Shown here in pieces: positions 51,525 through 60,040 of a DNA stretch of 64,000 nucleotides (within the stretch, counting starts at the first letter, position 1; each line of letters opens with the position of its first letter). Source of the stretch: CAYVRJ01 sp964453645 (GTDB taxonomy: Bacteria; Bacillota; Clostridia; Christensenellales; JAWKQI01); contig CAYVRJ010000001.1 in the NCBI GenBank assembly GCA_964453645.1, positions 62,001 to 126,000 of the forward strand, in the 5' to 3' direction. The notes beneath the pieces were generated by a model. The model searched no databases. It saw nothing but the letters and a program-made list of their open reading frames with translations, and was not told the DNA's origin. The translations under genes were made by a program, and so were the position numbers.

Positions 51525-52934
51525 ATGAGCAAACAGGCAAAGACAATTTTTATACTGGGTGTGGTGCTGTTCGTGGCAGCCGTTGTCACCGTCATCGCAC
51601 TGACAATACCCGAAGTGAATGAACAAACCCAAGACCAACCTGTGCTGCTGGTGAATAAAACCATCAACGATGTGGCACGGGTGAATGTAACCAACAAGCT
51701 GTGCACCTATTCCGCCTGGCGGGAGGGCAACGGTTATACATTAGAGGACATTCCCCCCGAGAGCCTCAACATTGAATATTTAGGTATGCTGCTGGACGAG
51801 AGCAGCAAGATTGAATATGTGCGCGAAGTGGGCAGGGGAAACTTTGCCGACTACGGGTTAAACGACCCCGAGGCCACGGTGGACATTCAGTACACCGATG
51901 GGCAGGAAATGACACTGCTCTTAGGAGACCGGGAACAGTTGTCCGACGGACGGTATTTTGCGGTGAAAGGGGGAGAGGACGTCTATCTCATGGACAACAG
52001 CCGCTCCATTCGCTTCACCATGGACATTAAGAAATATATCGACTACGTGATTATTCCCCCAAGGGTGGAACCGTCGGTGATGGGTGCAATTTTAGATATT
52101 TCCTTTGAGGGTAAGGAATTTGAAAAACCCATCCGCATTCGTTCCATTGCCGGGGGCGACCCGGAGGTTGTGTCTCGTGCAGCCAGCTTTGGGGTTACCA
52201 CCCACATCATGGAAAGTCCCAACCTTCACGGGGTGGACTTAACCCAGGCAAACCAAATCTTTGGTTCCCTCACGGGTATGATCACCGATGGTGTCCTCGC
52301 ATACAATTGCAGCCAAGAGGAGCTTGCAAAGTATGGGTTAAACGACCCACGGCTCACCGTGCGCTACACCTACAAAAACGGCAAGGATGCAACCCCCGAG
52401 GAATTTCTCCTCAAAGTAGCAGACTATCAGGGCACCGAAGTGATGACCAAAAACGACGAGGGTATCGTCTATACAATATCCGAAGCACCCTTTACCAGCG
52501 CCAGTTATGAAAAATTAGTGGCAAAGCGGTTTTTAATGCCCATCATATTGGACGTTTCGGGAGTGGAAATTAAAACCCCCAATGAAACCTATCAATTTGA
52601 ACTGTTGGGTGAGCAGAGTAAGGATCTATCCGTTTTATTAAGTGGCAAACCGGTGGACACAGCACTGTTTCGCACGTTTTATAACTTGTTGGTATCCATT
52701 GACCACGACGGACGTTTGGTTCAAAATACAAAGACCAGTGGGGAACCCATCCTCACCATCACATATCGGTATAGAGATAAAACAAAGGGGGATGATACCA
52801 TGGAGTTTTACCCCGGCAGCTTGCGGCGCACCCTCGTTTCGGTGAACGGGGTGAGTGAGTTTGAAACCAACGAAAAGTTTCAAACAGAGATTTTAACAGA
52901 ATTAAACAAACTAATAAAGGAGACACAGCAATGA
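51525..52934 (+). CDS. DUF4340 domain protein
   Basis: This 469-residue protein has one N-terminal membrane segment (about residues 8-28) and an extracytoplasmic part with repeated DUF4340 units, seen twice as YGLNDPEATVDIQY and YGLNDPRLTVRYTY. This family is the usual fourth member of GldAFG-type clusters. ATG at 51525 is 2 nt past the previous stop, with GGAGGAG somewhat far upstream. The end overlaps the aldolase gene by 4 nt. Confidence 0.87.
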   Translation: MSKQAKTIFILGVVLFVAAVVTVIALTIPEVNEQTQDQPVLLVNKTINDVARVNVTNKLCTYSAWREGNGYTLEDIPPESLNIEYLGMLLDESSKIEYVREVGRGNFADYGLNDPEATVDIQYTDGQEMTLLLGDREQLSDGRYFAVKGGEDVYLMDNSRSIRFTMDIKKYIDYVIIPPRVEPSVMGAILDISFEGKEFEKPIRIRSIAGGDPEVVSRAASFGVTTHIMESPNLHGVDLTQANQIFGSLTGMITDGVLAYNCSQEELAKYGLNDPRLTVRYTYKNGKDATPEEFLLKVADYQGTEVMTKNDEGIVYTISEAPFTSASYEKLVAKRFLMPIILDVSGVEIKTPNETYQFELLGEQSKDLSVLLSGKPVDTALFRTFYNLLVSIDHDGRLVQNTKTSGEPILTITYRYRDKTKGDDTMEFYPGSLRRTLVSVNGVSEFETNEKFQTEILTELNKLIKETQQ

Positions 52935-53674
52935 CAAAAGTGACAGCAAAGGACATCGCAAAGATGATCGACCATTCCCTCTTAAAACCCGAGATGACCA
53001 AACAGCAGGTGGAGGAGGGCTGCAAATTAGCAGCAAAATACGACTGCGCCACAGTGTGCGTGAAACCTTGCGACGTGGAACTGGCATACTCCATATTAAA
53101 AGACACCGATGTGCTCACCACCACGGTAATTGGTTTCCCCCACGGCTCCAATTTACCCGAAGTTAAGTTGCTTGAAGCGAAAATTGCTATGGATCAGGGC
53201 TGCAAGGAACTGGATTTTGTGCTCAACATCGGCAGGTTAAAGTCCGGCGACTACGATTTGGTAGGAGCAGACTTAAAGGCAGTGGTCGATGCTGCCCACG
53301 CCCGGAACGTGATCGTTAAAGTGATATTCGAAAACTTTTATTTAACAGATGAGGAGAAGGTGAAGGCTTGTGAAATTTGCACCCGCACGGGAGCAGACAT
53401 GACCAAAACCTCCACGGGGTATGCAGGCGGCGGTGCCACCATTCCCGATTTGCGGCTCATGCGTGCCAACACCCCCATGACCATGCAGGTAAAAGCGGCT
53501 GGCGGCGTGCGGACGCTGGATGCTGCGCTAAACATTCGTTCCATTGGCGTATCTCGGTTTGGCTGCACAACAACGGCAACGATTATGGAAGATGCATATG
53601 AGCGGGAAGCAAAGGGCACCCTCACCCTGCCAAATCCCGACAGCGTGAAAGAACTTTCGTCCACAGAGTATTGA
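52931..53674 (+). CDS. deoC: DeoC-family aldolase (deoxyribose-phosphate aldolase-like)
   Basis: This 247-residue class I aldolase has IDHSLLKPEMT at the start, VKVIFENFYL and MTKTSTGYAGGGAT containing the Schiff-base lysine regions, and VKAAGGVRT at the phosphate site. The textbook reaction is deoxyribose-5-phosphate to acetaldehyde plus glyceraldehyde-3-phosphate. It is separated from any nucleoside genes and coupled by a 4-nt overlap to DUF4340, so a different keto-deoxy-sugar phosphate may be its substrate in this operon. Confidence 0.88.
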   Translation: MTKVTAKDIAKMIDHSLLKPEMTKQQVEEGCKLAAKYDCATVCVKPCDVELAYSILKDTDVLTTTVIGFPHGSNLPEVKLLEAKIAMDQGCKELDFVLNIGRLKSGDYDLVGADLKAVVDAAHARNVIVKVIFENFYLTDEEKVKACEICTRTGADMTKTSTGYAGGGATIPDLRLMRANTPMTMQVKAAGGVRTLDAALNIRSIGVSRFGCTTTATIMEDAYEREAKGTLTLPNPDSVKELSSTEY

Positions 53675-53687
53675 TTCAGCGTTGGTT

Positions 53688-54785
53688 ATGAAAAGTAAGC
53701 TACTCAGTGAAAAGAAACTATCTGCCGTCATCGGCTTTGATGGTTTTGTAGATGAAGTGGTTCACGTGGTGGACAAGCGAATTGATGCGGATAACTATAC
53801 CCGGGTGGAGACCCTTGCGGAGTATGGGACGCGCATTGCAAAGGCCTCGGGGCTTTCCTTTAACGTGGAGATTTTCCCCGTTGCCAAGAAATTGGGGGGC
53901 AATGGGCCGATCTTCGCCCTGGGGCTTAAAAAGTTTGGCATGGGCATCACCTACATCGGTGCCACGGGGCTTGCAAACACCAACAGCGTGTTTGCGGACT
54001 TAGCCCAGGGTTCCACAGTGATTGGGGTGACAGACCCTGCCCAAACAGATGCCATGGAGTTTTTGGACGGAAAGATCATCCGCTCCAAGCTCTCCACCCT
54101 CAATTCCCTCACATGGGAAAAGATTGTCAGTAAGCGGTCTGCTGGGGAATTAGCAGAACTGTTTGATGGTGCAGACCTTTTAAGCTTTAACAACTGGACG
54201 ATGATCACCCACATGAGTGACATTTGGTCGCATTTGTTAGAAGAAGTGTTTCCCCTAATGCGCAGCAGGGACAAGACGGTGTTCTTTGATTTGGCAGACC
54301 CTGAAAAGCGCAAACCCCAAGACATTCTCCACGCTCTTTCGCTGATTCAACAGTTTGAGAAGAGTGGCTTTTGCGTGGTGCTGGGGCTGAATAAAAAGGA
54401 AGCCTGTGAGATTTACGAGTTGATGACCCATGATAAGATTCTCGATTACGTTACTTTCGACCTTGAAAAGGTGTGTGTGAAGGTTTATGATCAGTTGGGA
54501 ATTCGCTGTCTGGTGGTTCACCCAACAGACCGTGCGGCTTGTGTGGTTGGCGGTGAATACTTTGAAGTGCAGGGGCCGTATTGCAAAAATCCGGTGTTAA
54601 CAACGGGTGCGGGGGATAACTTTAATGCTGGGTTTGTGCTGGGATATATGTCCCACTTAACCCCAACCGAGTGTTTGGAACTGGGTAACTTTTCATCGGG
54701 TTATTATGTGCGTTTTGCCAGAAGTGCCGATGTGTCCGAATTACTCTCCTTTATGGAGGACTTTAAACAAGGTAAAATCCAATAA
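53688..54785 (+). CDS. PfkB-family carbohydrate kinase
   Basis: This 365-residue ribokinase-fold kinase has an FDGFVDEVVHVV start, a GGNGPIFALGL substrate region, and the second PfkB signature with the catalytic Asp, TTGAGDNFNAGF. It is longer than typical ribokinases. I see no good ribosome site before ATG 53688 or TTG 53682, so translation may depend on the aldolase gene 13 nt upstream. Kinase plus aldolase resembles the IolC-IolJ step order. Confidence 0.88.
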   Translation: MKSKLLSEKKLSAVIGFDGFVDEVVHVVDKRIDADNYTRVETLAEYGTRIAKASGLSFNVEIFPVAKKLGGNGPIFALGLKKFGMGITYIGATGLANTNSVFADLAQGSTVIGVTDPAQTDAMEFLDGKIIRSKLSTLNSLTWEKIVSKRSAGELAELFDGADLLSFNNWTMITHMSDIWSHLLEEVFPLMRSRDKTVFFDLADPEKRKPQDILHALSLIQQFEKSGFCVVLGLNKKEACEIYELMTHDKILDYVTFDLEKVCVKVYDQLGIRCLVVHPTDRAACVVGGEYFEVQGPYCKNPVLTTGAGDNFNAGFVLGYMSHLTPTECLELGNFSSGYYVRFARSADVSELLSFMEDFKQGKIQ

Positions 54786-54800
54786 AAAAATGTTGAAAGT

Positions 54801-55982
54801 TTAGGGCTGATAGATTTCTATCGGCTCTTTCTTTTTGCGGTTCATCACTAAAAAGATGGTTCCTCCAATGAGAGCGGGAATGCCGGATATCATCAGCATG
54901 CTGTTGATACCCATGGTTTCGGATAAAAATCCAAACAGCGGGTTTCCCACCATCTGGGAGATGCTGAGTGTGGCTTGGTAGATGAGGGCAGCCCCCGATA
55001 GGAACTTTACGTCCACGTGTTTGGCAATATAATAAACCACGCCGGGCACGAAGAGGGCAAAGGAAATGGCTTGCAGTGCAACAAACACCCACACGAGAAA
55101 TACGTTGGATGCCAAAGAGAGCGCAATGGAGCGAATGAAATAACCCACCATGCCAAAACCCAGCAGTTTGGATACGCCAAATTTATTCTTGAGTTTGGTG
55201 AACCCCAGCATCACCCAAAACTCTGCAAAGGCCATGATGAAATAGGCAATACCCACTTCCGACTGATTTCCCCCCAGATGTTGAATCAGCAGGGGGGTGA
55301 AGGTGGCCATGGAGACAAAAGTTAAATAGGACAAAAAGGCTGTGACTAAAAGGAGCACATATTTTTTGTTGCCAAAGAGATAGGATGCCGACTTGCGGAT
55401 GGTGATGTGCGTGGCATTTTCGTGCACTTGGGGGTTGGGGATTTTAAGAATCACGGTGAGGATGGTGAGGAACACCAAGATCATTGCATAAATCGCCAAG
55501 TGATTTCCAAAAGACGAAAACAACTGGCCCAGTACAATGGCAAAAACAGCGTATGTTAAAGAACCAATGCTGCGCACCCGGCCGTAGTCTAGCTTCACCT
55601 TTTGCTTTTGCAGCTTAGTGATCCAGGAATCGATAATACCCGTGAGAGACTGGGTGGTACCCAAAACAACCACCGAAAAACCCACAATAAAGGCGGGAGC
55701 TTCATAGAAGAAAAAGAGCAGGGGCAGCCCCGCAGTGCCCACCAGCAGCACAATGGCGATCATTTGTTTGATTTTGTTGAACTTATCCGACAAATATCCA
55801 AAGACCGGCTGACAGATAAAACAACTGATGGCTGTCCACATTAAGGCGATGCCAATGCTAAAATCCGAATATCCGAAACTCTTTAAAAATACCGTATAAT
55901 ATCCGCAAAAAATGAGTATCACAGTAAAATATCCGCCCATGAGGACGGAAAATCTGCTCGTCAATCCCTTTACTTCTTTCAA
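54801..55982 (-). CDS. Major facilitator superfamily permease (LacY/nucleoside-symporter-like)
   Basis: This 393-residue protein has twelve predicted membrane segments and the loop GYLSDKFNKIKQM between segments 2 and 3. It resembles MFS_1-like transporters of the LacY/NupG branch, including FVYIAKHVDVKF-like segments in the C-terminal half. TTG at 55982 follows AGGAGAGG on the minus strand. It has its own promoter (56012-56040) and converges on the PfkB gene. The substrate, perhaps a sugar, is unknown. Confidence 0.85.
   Translation of the reverse strand: MKEVKGLTSRFSVLMGGYFTVILIFCGYYTVFLKSFGYSDFSIGIALMWTAISCFICQPVFGYLSDKFNKIKQMIAIVLLVGTAGLPLLFFFYEAPAFIVGFSVVVLGTTQSLTGIIDSWITKLQKQKVKLDYGRVRSIGSLTYAVFAIVLGQLFSSFGNHLAIYAMILVFLTILTVILKIPNPQVHENATHITIRKSASYLFGNKKYVLLLVTAFLSYLTFVSMATFTPLLIQHLGGNQSEVGIAYFIMAFAEFWVMLGFTKLKNKFGVSKLLGFGMVGYFIRSIALSLASNVFLVWVFVALQAISFALFVPGVVYYIAKHVDVKFLSGAALIYQATLSISQMVGNPLFGFLSETMGINSMLMISGIPALIGGTIFLVMNRKKKEPIEIYQP
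54803..54836. terminator. Bidirectional terminator between PfkB and MFS genes
   Basis: An 11-bp stem (54803-54813 with 54818-54828, two G-U pairs), then TTCTTTTT on the plus strand. On the minus strand the stem covers the last codons of the MFS gene and an A/T-rich run follows. Confidence 0.75.
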
Positions 55983-56011
55983 TGGCCTCTCCTCTTCTAG
56001 TAACTGACAAC

Positions 56012-56040
56012 ACTATACCACACAACACGTCTTGTTTCAA
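56012..56040 (-). promoter_or_regulatory. Predicted MFS promoter
   Basis: On the minus strand, TTGAAA (56040-56035), 17-nt spacer, TATAGT (56017-56012). Confidence 0.65.
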
Positions 56041-56084
56041 CTAAAAATATGTGCCGTAAAAAGGCATAAGAATCTTCAAATTAC

Positions 56085-56113
56085 TTGATAATTCGACAGT
56101 TCAACAGTATAAT
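56085..56113 (+). promoter_or_regulatory. Predicted promoter of the nucleotide-sugar operon
   Basis: TTGATA (56085-56090), 17-nt spacer, TATAAT (56108-56113), 36 nt before the first start codon. Confidence 0.75.
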
Positions 56114-56149
56114 ACAGGAATGGTTTATTAAAACAGAAGGGTTTCTGTG

Positions 56150-58057
56150 ATGAAAAATGTGTATTTAGCCCAGCCCAATTATCTCTATGGCAACAACGCT
56201 TACTTACCCTATTCGGCAGGAGCTATTGCTGCCTATGCCTTTGACGATCCCCAAGTGGCAGCGCACTATGCCTTGCCCCCCATTCTTTTTTTGCGCAGAG
56301 ATATTGCAAAGGTTGTGGAAGAACTGGACAACCCATGTGTGTTTGGGTTTTCAAATTATGTCTGGAATTTCGAGTACAACTTGTTGCTTGCAAGGGCTGT
56401 GAAAGCTGCTTATCCCGATTGTCTCATCCTCTTTGGAGGGCATCACATTCAAACCAATTCGGTGGAACTATTAAAAGACCACCGTTTTATCGATATACTC
56501 ATCTACGACGAGGGAGAAAAACCCTTTAGAGACATACTCAAGGCACTCCTAAACGGACAAGGGTTTGAAGACATTACAAACATCGCATACCGCAAAGACG
56601 GGTTGATTGTTGCAAACCAACTGGAGCGCTGGGAGGATACGGACTATCCCTCCCCCTACCTCACCGGGGTTTTTGACAACATCATCAGCGATACAAACGT
56701 TCACTTCACGGCAACTTTAGAGACCAACCGGGGGTGCCCGTTCTCCTGTGCCTACTGCGATTGGGGCATTTATAAATCCAAACTCAGAGCCTTTCCCATG
56801 GAGCGGATTGCAGAGGAAATCCAGTGGTTTTCAAAGAACCGAATCGAACTGGTCATGGGTGCGGATTCCAACTTCGGCATTTTGGAGAGAGATGTAGACA
56901 TTGCCAAAATGTTGATTAAAGCCAAGAAAGAGACGGGGTATCCCCAAAAGTTTCGGGTGTCCTACACCAAAAACAGCAACAAAACGGTATATGCCATCAA
57001 TGAGGCCTTAAACAACTCAGGTATGAGCAAGGGAGCAACGCTGTCCTTCCAAAGCTTAAGTGAAAGGGTGCTTCAAAATATCAACCGTAAGAACATGGAT
57101 ATGGGTATGTTTTCAGAGCTGCTCAAGCTCTACAATGCAAACAATATTCCCACCTACTCGGAAATTATCATGGGATTGCCGGGGGAGACCTATGCATCTT
57201 TTGTGCAGGGCATTGATACCCTGTTGGAAAATGGCCAGCACAACTCCATTAATATTTATAACTGTGAACTGCTGCCCAATTCCCTCATGGCCTCAAAGGA
57301 ATATATGCAAACCCATGCGATACAAACCATAAGAACGCCCCTAAACCAATACCACTGCGAACCCCAATCGGGGGATATCACCGAGTATTCCAACGTGGTG
57401 GTGAGCAACAGCACGATGACCATGGACGATTGGGTATTGTGTAACGTCTTTTCTGTGGTGGTCCAGTGTTTCCACTGTTTGGGGCTGTTGCAGTACATCG
57501 CAGTATTTGCCCGGCACAGGTACGGCGTACCCTACCACAAGTTTTACAGCCAGTTGCTCTCCTTTTTACCCGGATGCACAGGCATTGGTCTTATTTTCAA
57601 TAAAATTGTGAACCAAATAAAGGGCATCTCCTCGGGAAGCACTTGGGAGTATACAAATCCAAAGTTTGGTAACATCACTTGGCCCTTGGACGAGGGTGCT
57701 TTTTTGGAGTGTATGTGTCTCATGGACAGTTTTTATGAGGAACTCACCCCCTTCTTTGAGACGATGATACCCAATCGTGAGGAATTGCAGGAACTGATTC
57801 GCTATCAAAAGGCCTTGGTTAAGAAACCCTTTGATCGGGACTTCCGCTTGACGTGTGTTTACGACTTTAAGGATTATTTCGAAAAGGTGTATCTGGGGTC
57901 TGAAGTTGAACTTCAAAAAAAGTTGTGCACTTATGAAGTTTGTGTGGGAAAGACATACCACTCCTTTGCGTTATACGCAGTGGAAGTGGTGTGGTACGGC
58001 CGCAAGGGTGGAACGAATATATATCAAACAAATTATTTGCATGAAGGCCTTGCGTAA
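56150..58057 (+). CDS. B12-binding domain radical SAM protein
   Basis: This 635-residue protein has an N-terminal cobalamin-binding-like Rossmann domain (about 1-150, with LFGGHHIQTN) and a radical SAM core with CxxxCxxC in TNRGCPFSCAYCDWG near residue 190. A long C-terminal region of about 250 residues has no match I know. Such proteins methylate or rearrange unreactive carbons. It leads the operon of GDP-sugar genes, so modification of a sugar, lipid or glycan is possible. ATG at 56150 follows AAGGG. Confidence 0.85.
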   Translation: MKNVYLAQPNYLYGNNAYLPYSAGAIAAYAFDDPQVAAHYALPPILFLRRDIAKVVEELDNPCVFGFSNYVWNFEYNLLLARAVKAAYPDCLILFGGHHIQTNSVELLKDHRFIDILIYDEGEKPFRDILKALLNGQGFEDITNIAYRKDGLIVANQLERWEDTDYPSPYLTGVFDNIISDTNVHFTATLETNRGCPFSCAYCDWGIYKSKLRAFPMERIAEEIQWFSKNRIELVMGADSNFGILERDVDIAKMLIKAKKETGYPQKFRVSYTKNSNKTVYAINEALNNSGMSKGATLSFQSLSERVLQNINRKNMDMGMFSELLKLYNANNIPTYSEIIMGLPGETYASFVQGIDTLLENGQHNSINIYNCELLPNSLMASKEYMQTHAIQTIRTPLNQYHCEPQSGDITEYSNVVVSNSTMTMDDWVLCNVFSVVVQCFHCLGLLQYIAVFARHRYGVPYHKFYSQLLSFLPGCTGIGLIFNKIVNQIKGISSGSTWEYTNPKFGNITWPLDEGAFLECMCLMDSFYEELTPFFETMIPNREELQELIRYQKALVKKPFDRDFRLTCVYDFKDYFEKVYLGSEVELQKKLCTYEVCVGKTYHSFALYAVEVVWYGRKGGTNIYQTNYLHEGLA

Positions 58058-58068
58058 AGATTGAAAAC

Positions 58069-58110
58069 GATTTGTGCCGTATGTGAAACGGCGGAATGGA
58101 GTTTATTTTG
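58069..58110 (+). promoter_or_regulatory. Recurrent leader element, copy B
   Basis: GATTTGTG, then a 5-bp hairpin (58076-58080 with 58088-58092, 7-nt loop), then GGAATGGAGTTTATTTTG. Aligning it with copies A and C puts the start codon at TTG 58108, not at the ATG in GGAATGG. Confidence 0.7.
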
Positions 58111-59115
58111 AAAAAAGCACTGATTACAGGCATCACCGGGCAAGACGGTTCATATCTTGCCGAACTGTTGCTGAAAAAAAACTATGAGGTCCACGGCATT
58201 GTGAGGAGAGCCAGTGTGTTTAACACCGAGCGAATCGATCACATCTTAAAGGACATTCAGACGTACCACGGGGATCTCACCGATTCCTCCAACCTAAACC
58301 GCCTCATGGAAAAGATTGAGCCCGACGAAATTTATAACCTTGCGGCTCAGTCCCACGTGAAGGTGAGTTTTGAGGTGCCCGAGTACACCGCCGAGGTAGA
58401 CGCTGTGGGCACCCTAAAAATGCTGGACACATTGTCTGAACTGCGAACCCACACCCGGTTTTATCAAGCCTCCACCTCCGAATTGTTCGGTGGGTTTCCC
58501 GAAACGGCACCCCAGAGCGAAACAACCCCTTTCACTCCCCGCTCTCCCTATGCTGCCGCAAAACTCTATGCCTATTGGGTCACCGTGAATTTTCGCGAGG
58601 CCTATAATCTCTATGCCTGCAACGGCATATTGTTTAACCACGAATCTCCCCGCAGAGGCAAGACGTTTGTGACAAAAAAGATCACCATGGCGGTGGCCGA
58701 CATCGTTAGGGGCAAGCAGGAAAAGCTCACCCTGGGCAACATGGATGCAAAGCGGGACTGGGGTTATGCCAAGGACTACGTATACGCCATGTGGCTCATG
58801 TTACAACAGGAAAAACCCGACGACTACGTGATTGCAACGGGGGAAACCCACTCTGTGCGAGAGTTTGTGGAAGCTGCCTTTCGTTATGTGGACATCACCA
58901 TTGAGTGGCAGGGCAGCGGTGTGCATGAAGTGGGCAGAGATGCTAAGACGGGAAAGATTTTAGTGGACATAAACCCAAAATATTTTCGGCCAACCGAGGT
59001 GGACTGCCTGCTGGGCGATGCCACAAAAGCAAAGGAACAGTTGGGTTTTGTGCCCAAAACCTCCTTTGAAGAACTGGTGCACATCATGATGGAGTACGAC
59101 CTTCATGAGAGATGA
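58108..59115 (+). CDS. gmd: GDP-mannose 4,6-dehydratase
   Basis: This 335-residue short-chain dehydrogenase makes GDP-4-keto-6-deoxy-D-mannose from GDP-mannose. It starts KKALITGITGQDGSYLAELL with the NADP-binding GxxGxxG, has the YNLAAQSHVKVSF segment, the catalytic STSELFGGF and SPYAAAKLYAYW (Tyr and Lys), and FNHESPRRGKTFVT. TTG at 58108 is chosen from the leader alignment and gives the standard N terminus. It overlaps the next gene by 11 nt. Confidence 0.95.
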   Translation: MKKALITGITGQDGSYLAELLLKKNYEVHGIVRRASVFNTERIDHILKDIQTYHGDLTDSSNLNRLMEKIEPDEIYNLAAQSHVKVSFEVPEYTAEVDAVGTLKMLDTLSELRTHTRFYQASTSELFGGFPETAPQSETTPFTPRSPYAAAKLYAYWVTVNFREAYNLYACNGILFNHESPRRGKTFVTKKITMAVADIVRGKQEKLTLGNMDAKRDWGYAKDYVYAMWLMLQQEKPDDYVIATGETHSVREFVEAAFRYVDITIEWQGSGVHEVGRDAKTGKILVDINPKYFRPTEVDCLLGDATKAKEQLGFVPKTSFEELVHIMMEYDLHER

Positions 59116-60040
59116 AAAAATTTATTTGGCGGGGCACACCGGCTTGGTGGGAAGCGCCATATTTAAGGCCCTTAAGGACAGGGGATATACAAATATTCTC
59201 ACCGCTTCCCACAGGGAGCTGGATTTAACCAGGCAGGCGGACACAGAGGCTTTTTTCGAGCGGGAAAAGCCAACATACGTCATATTAGCTGCTGCAAAGG
59301 TGGGGGGCATTGGGGCGAATATGCAGAGTATGGCCGACTTTGGTTATATCAACGCCATGATCGGGGCAAACGTCATACACAGCGCCTACGCATACGGAGT
59401 AAAAAAACTCTTGTATTTGGGCAGTTCGTGTATATATCCAAGGCAGTGCCCCCAGCCCATGCGGGAGGACTGCCTCCTAACGGGTATTCCCGAACCCACC
59501 AACGAAGCCTATGCCCTCTCCAAAATATTGGGGCTTAAGCTTTGCGAGTACTACAACACCCAGTACAACTGCAACTTTATCAGTGCCATGCCCTGCAACA
59601 TATACGGTGAGGGGGACAATTTCGACGAAAAGACGTCCCACGTCATCCCTGCCCTCATGCAAAAGATGCACAACGCCCATGTTCGGGGGGAGGATAGCGT
59701 TCTCATTTGGGGCACGGGCAGAGCTAGACGGGAGTTTTTACACGTCTTTGACTTGGCTTTGGCCTGTATCTTTCTGCTGGAAAACTACGATGACAAACAG
59801 TTTGTCAACGTGGGTGCTGGGCATGACGTGACCATTGCCCAGTTGGCAGATATGATGCGCCAGGTGGTGGGCTTTCGGGGGGAAATCGTCTTCGATACCT
59901 CCAAACCCGACGGCATGATGAAAAAGTGTGTGGATACGTCTAAAATCAATGGCCTGGGGTGGAAGAGTGAGATCGATCTTATGAATGGCCTTAAGCAGAC
60001 GTACGCTTGGTTTTTAGAAAATATTGTGAGGTATACATGA
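59105..60040 (+). CDS. GDP-L-fucose synthase-like epimerase/reductase (Fcl or ColC)
   Basis: This 311-residue short-chain dehydrogenase has the signatures AGHTGLVGSAI, LGSSCIYPRQCPQPM and NEAYALSKILGLKLC (Tyr and Lys of the active site), and WGTGRARREFLHV. Fcl makes GDP-L-fucose by 3,5-epimerisation and 4-reduction; the related ColC performs the 5-epimerisation and 4-reduction giving GDP-L-colitose. With the ColD-like gene overlapping its 3' end by 4 nt, ColC activity is as likely as Fcl. Confidence 0.88.
   Translation: MRDEKIYLAGHTGLVGSAIFKALKDRGYTNILTASHRELDLTRQADTEAFFEREKPTYVILAAAKVGGIGANMQSMADFGYINAMIGANVIHSAYAYGVKKLLYLGSSCIYPRQCPQPMREDCLLTGIPEPTNEAYALSKILGLKLCEYYNTQYNCNFISAMPCNIYGEGDNFDEKTSHVIPALMQKMHNAHVRGEDSVLIWGTGRARREFLHVFDLALACIFLLENYDDKQFVNVGAGHDVTIAQLADMMRQVVGFRGEIVFDTSKPDGMMKKCVDTSKINGLGWKSEIDLMNGLKQTYAWFLENIVRYT

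Noticed and set aside
48573..52934. Gliding motility system
   Set aside because: Only the generic GldA/F/G and DUF4340 relatives are present; these occur widely in non-gliding bacteria and no motility genes are near.
45609..54785. A complete myo-inositol (iol) operon
   Set aside because: IolB and the large IolD hydrolase are absent, and the aldolase is of the DeoC type; only the general enzyme classes match.
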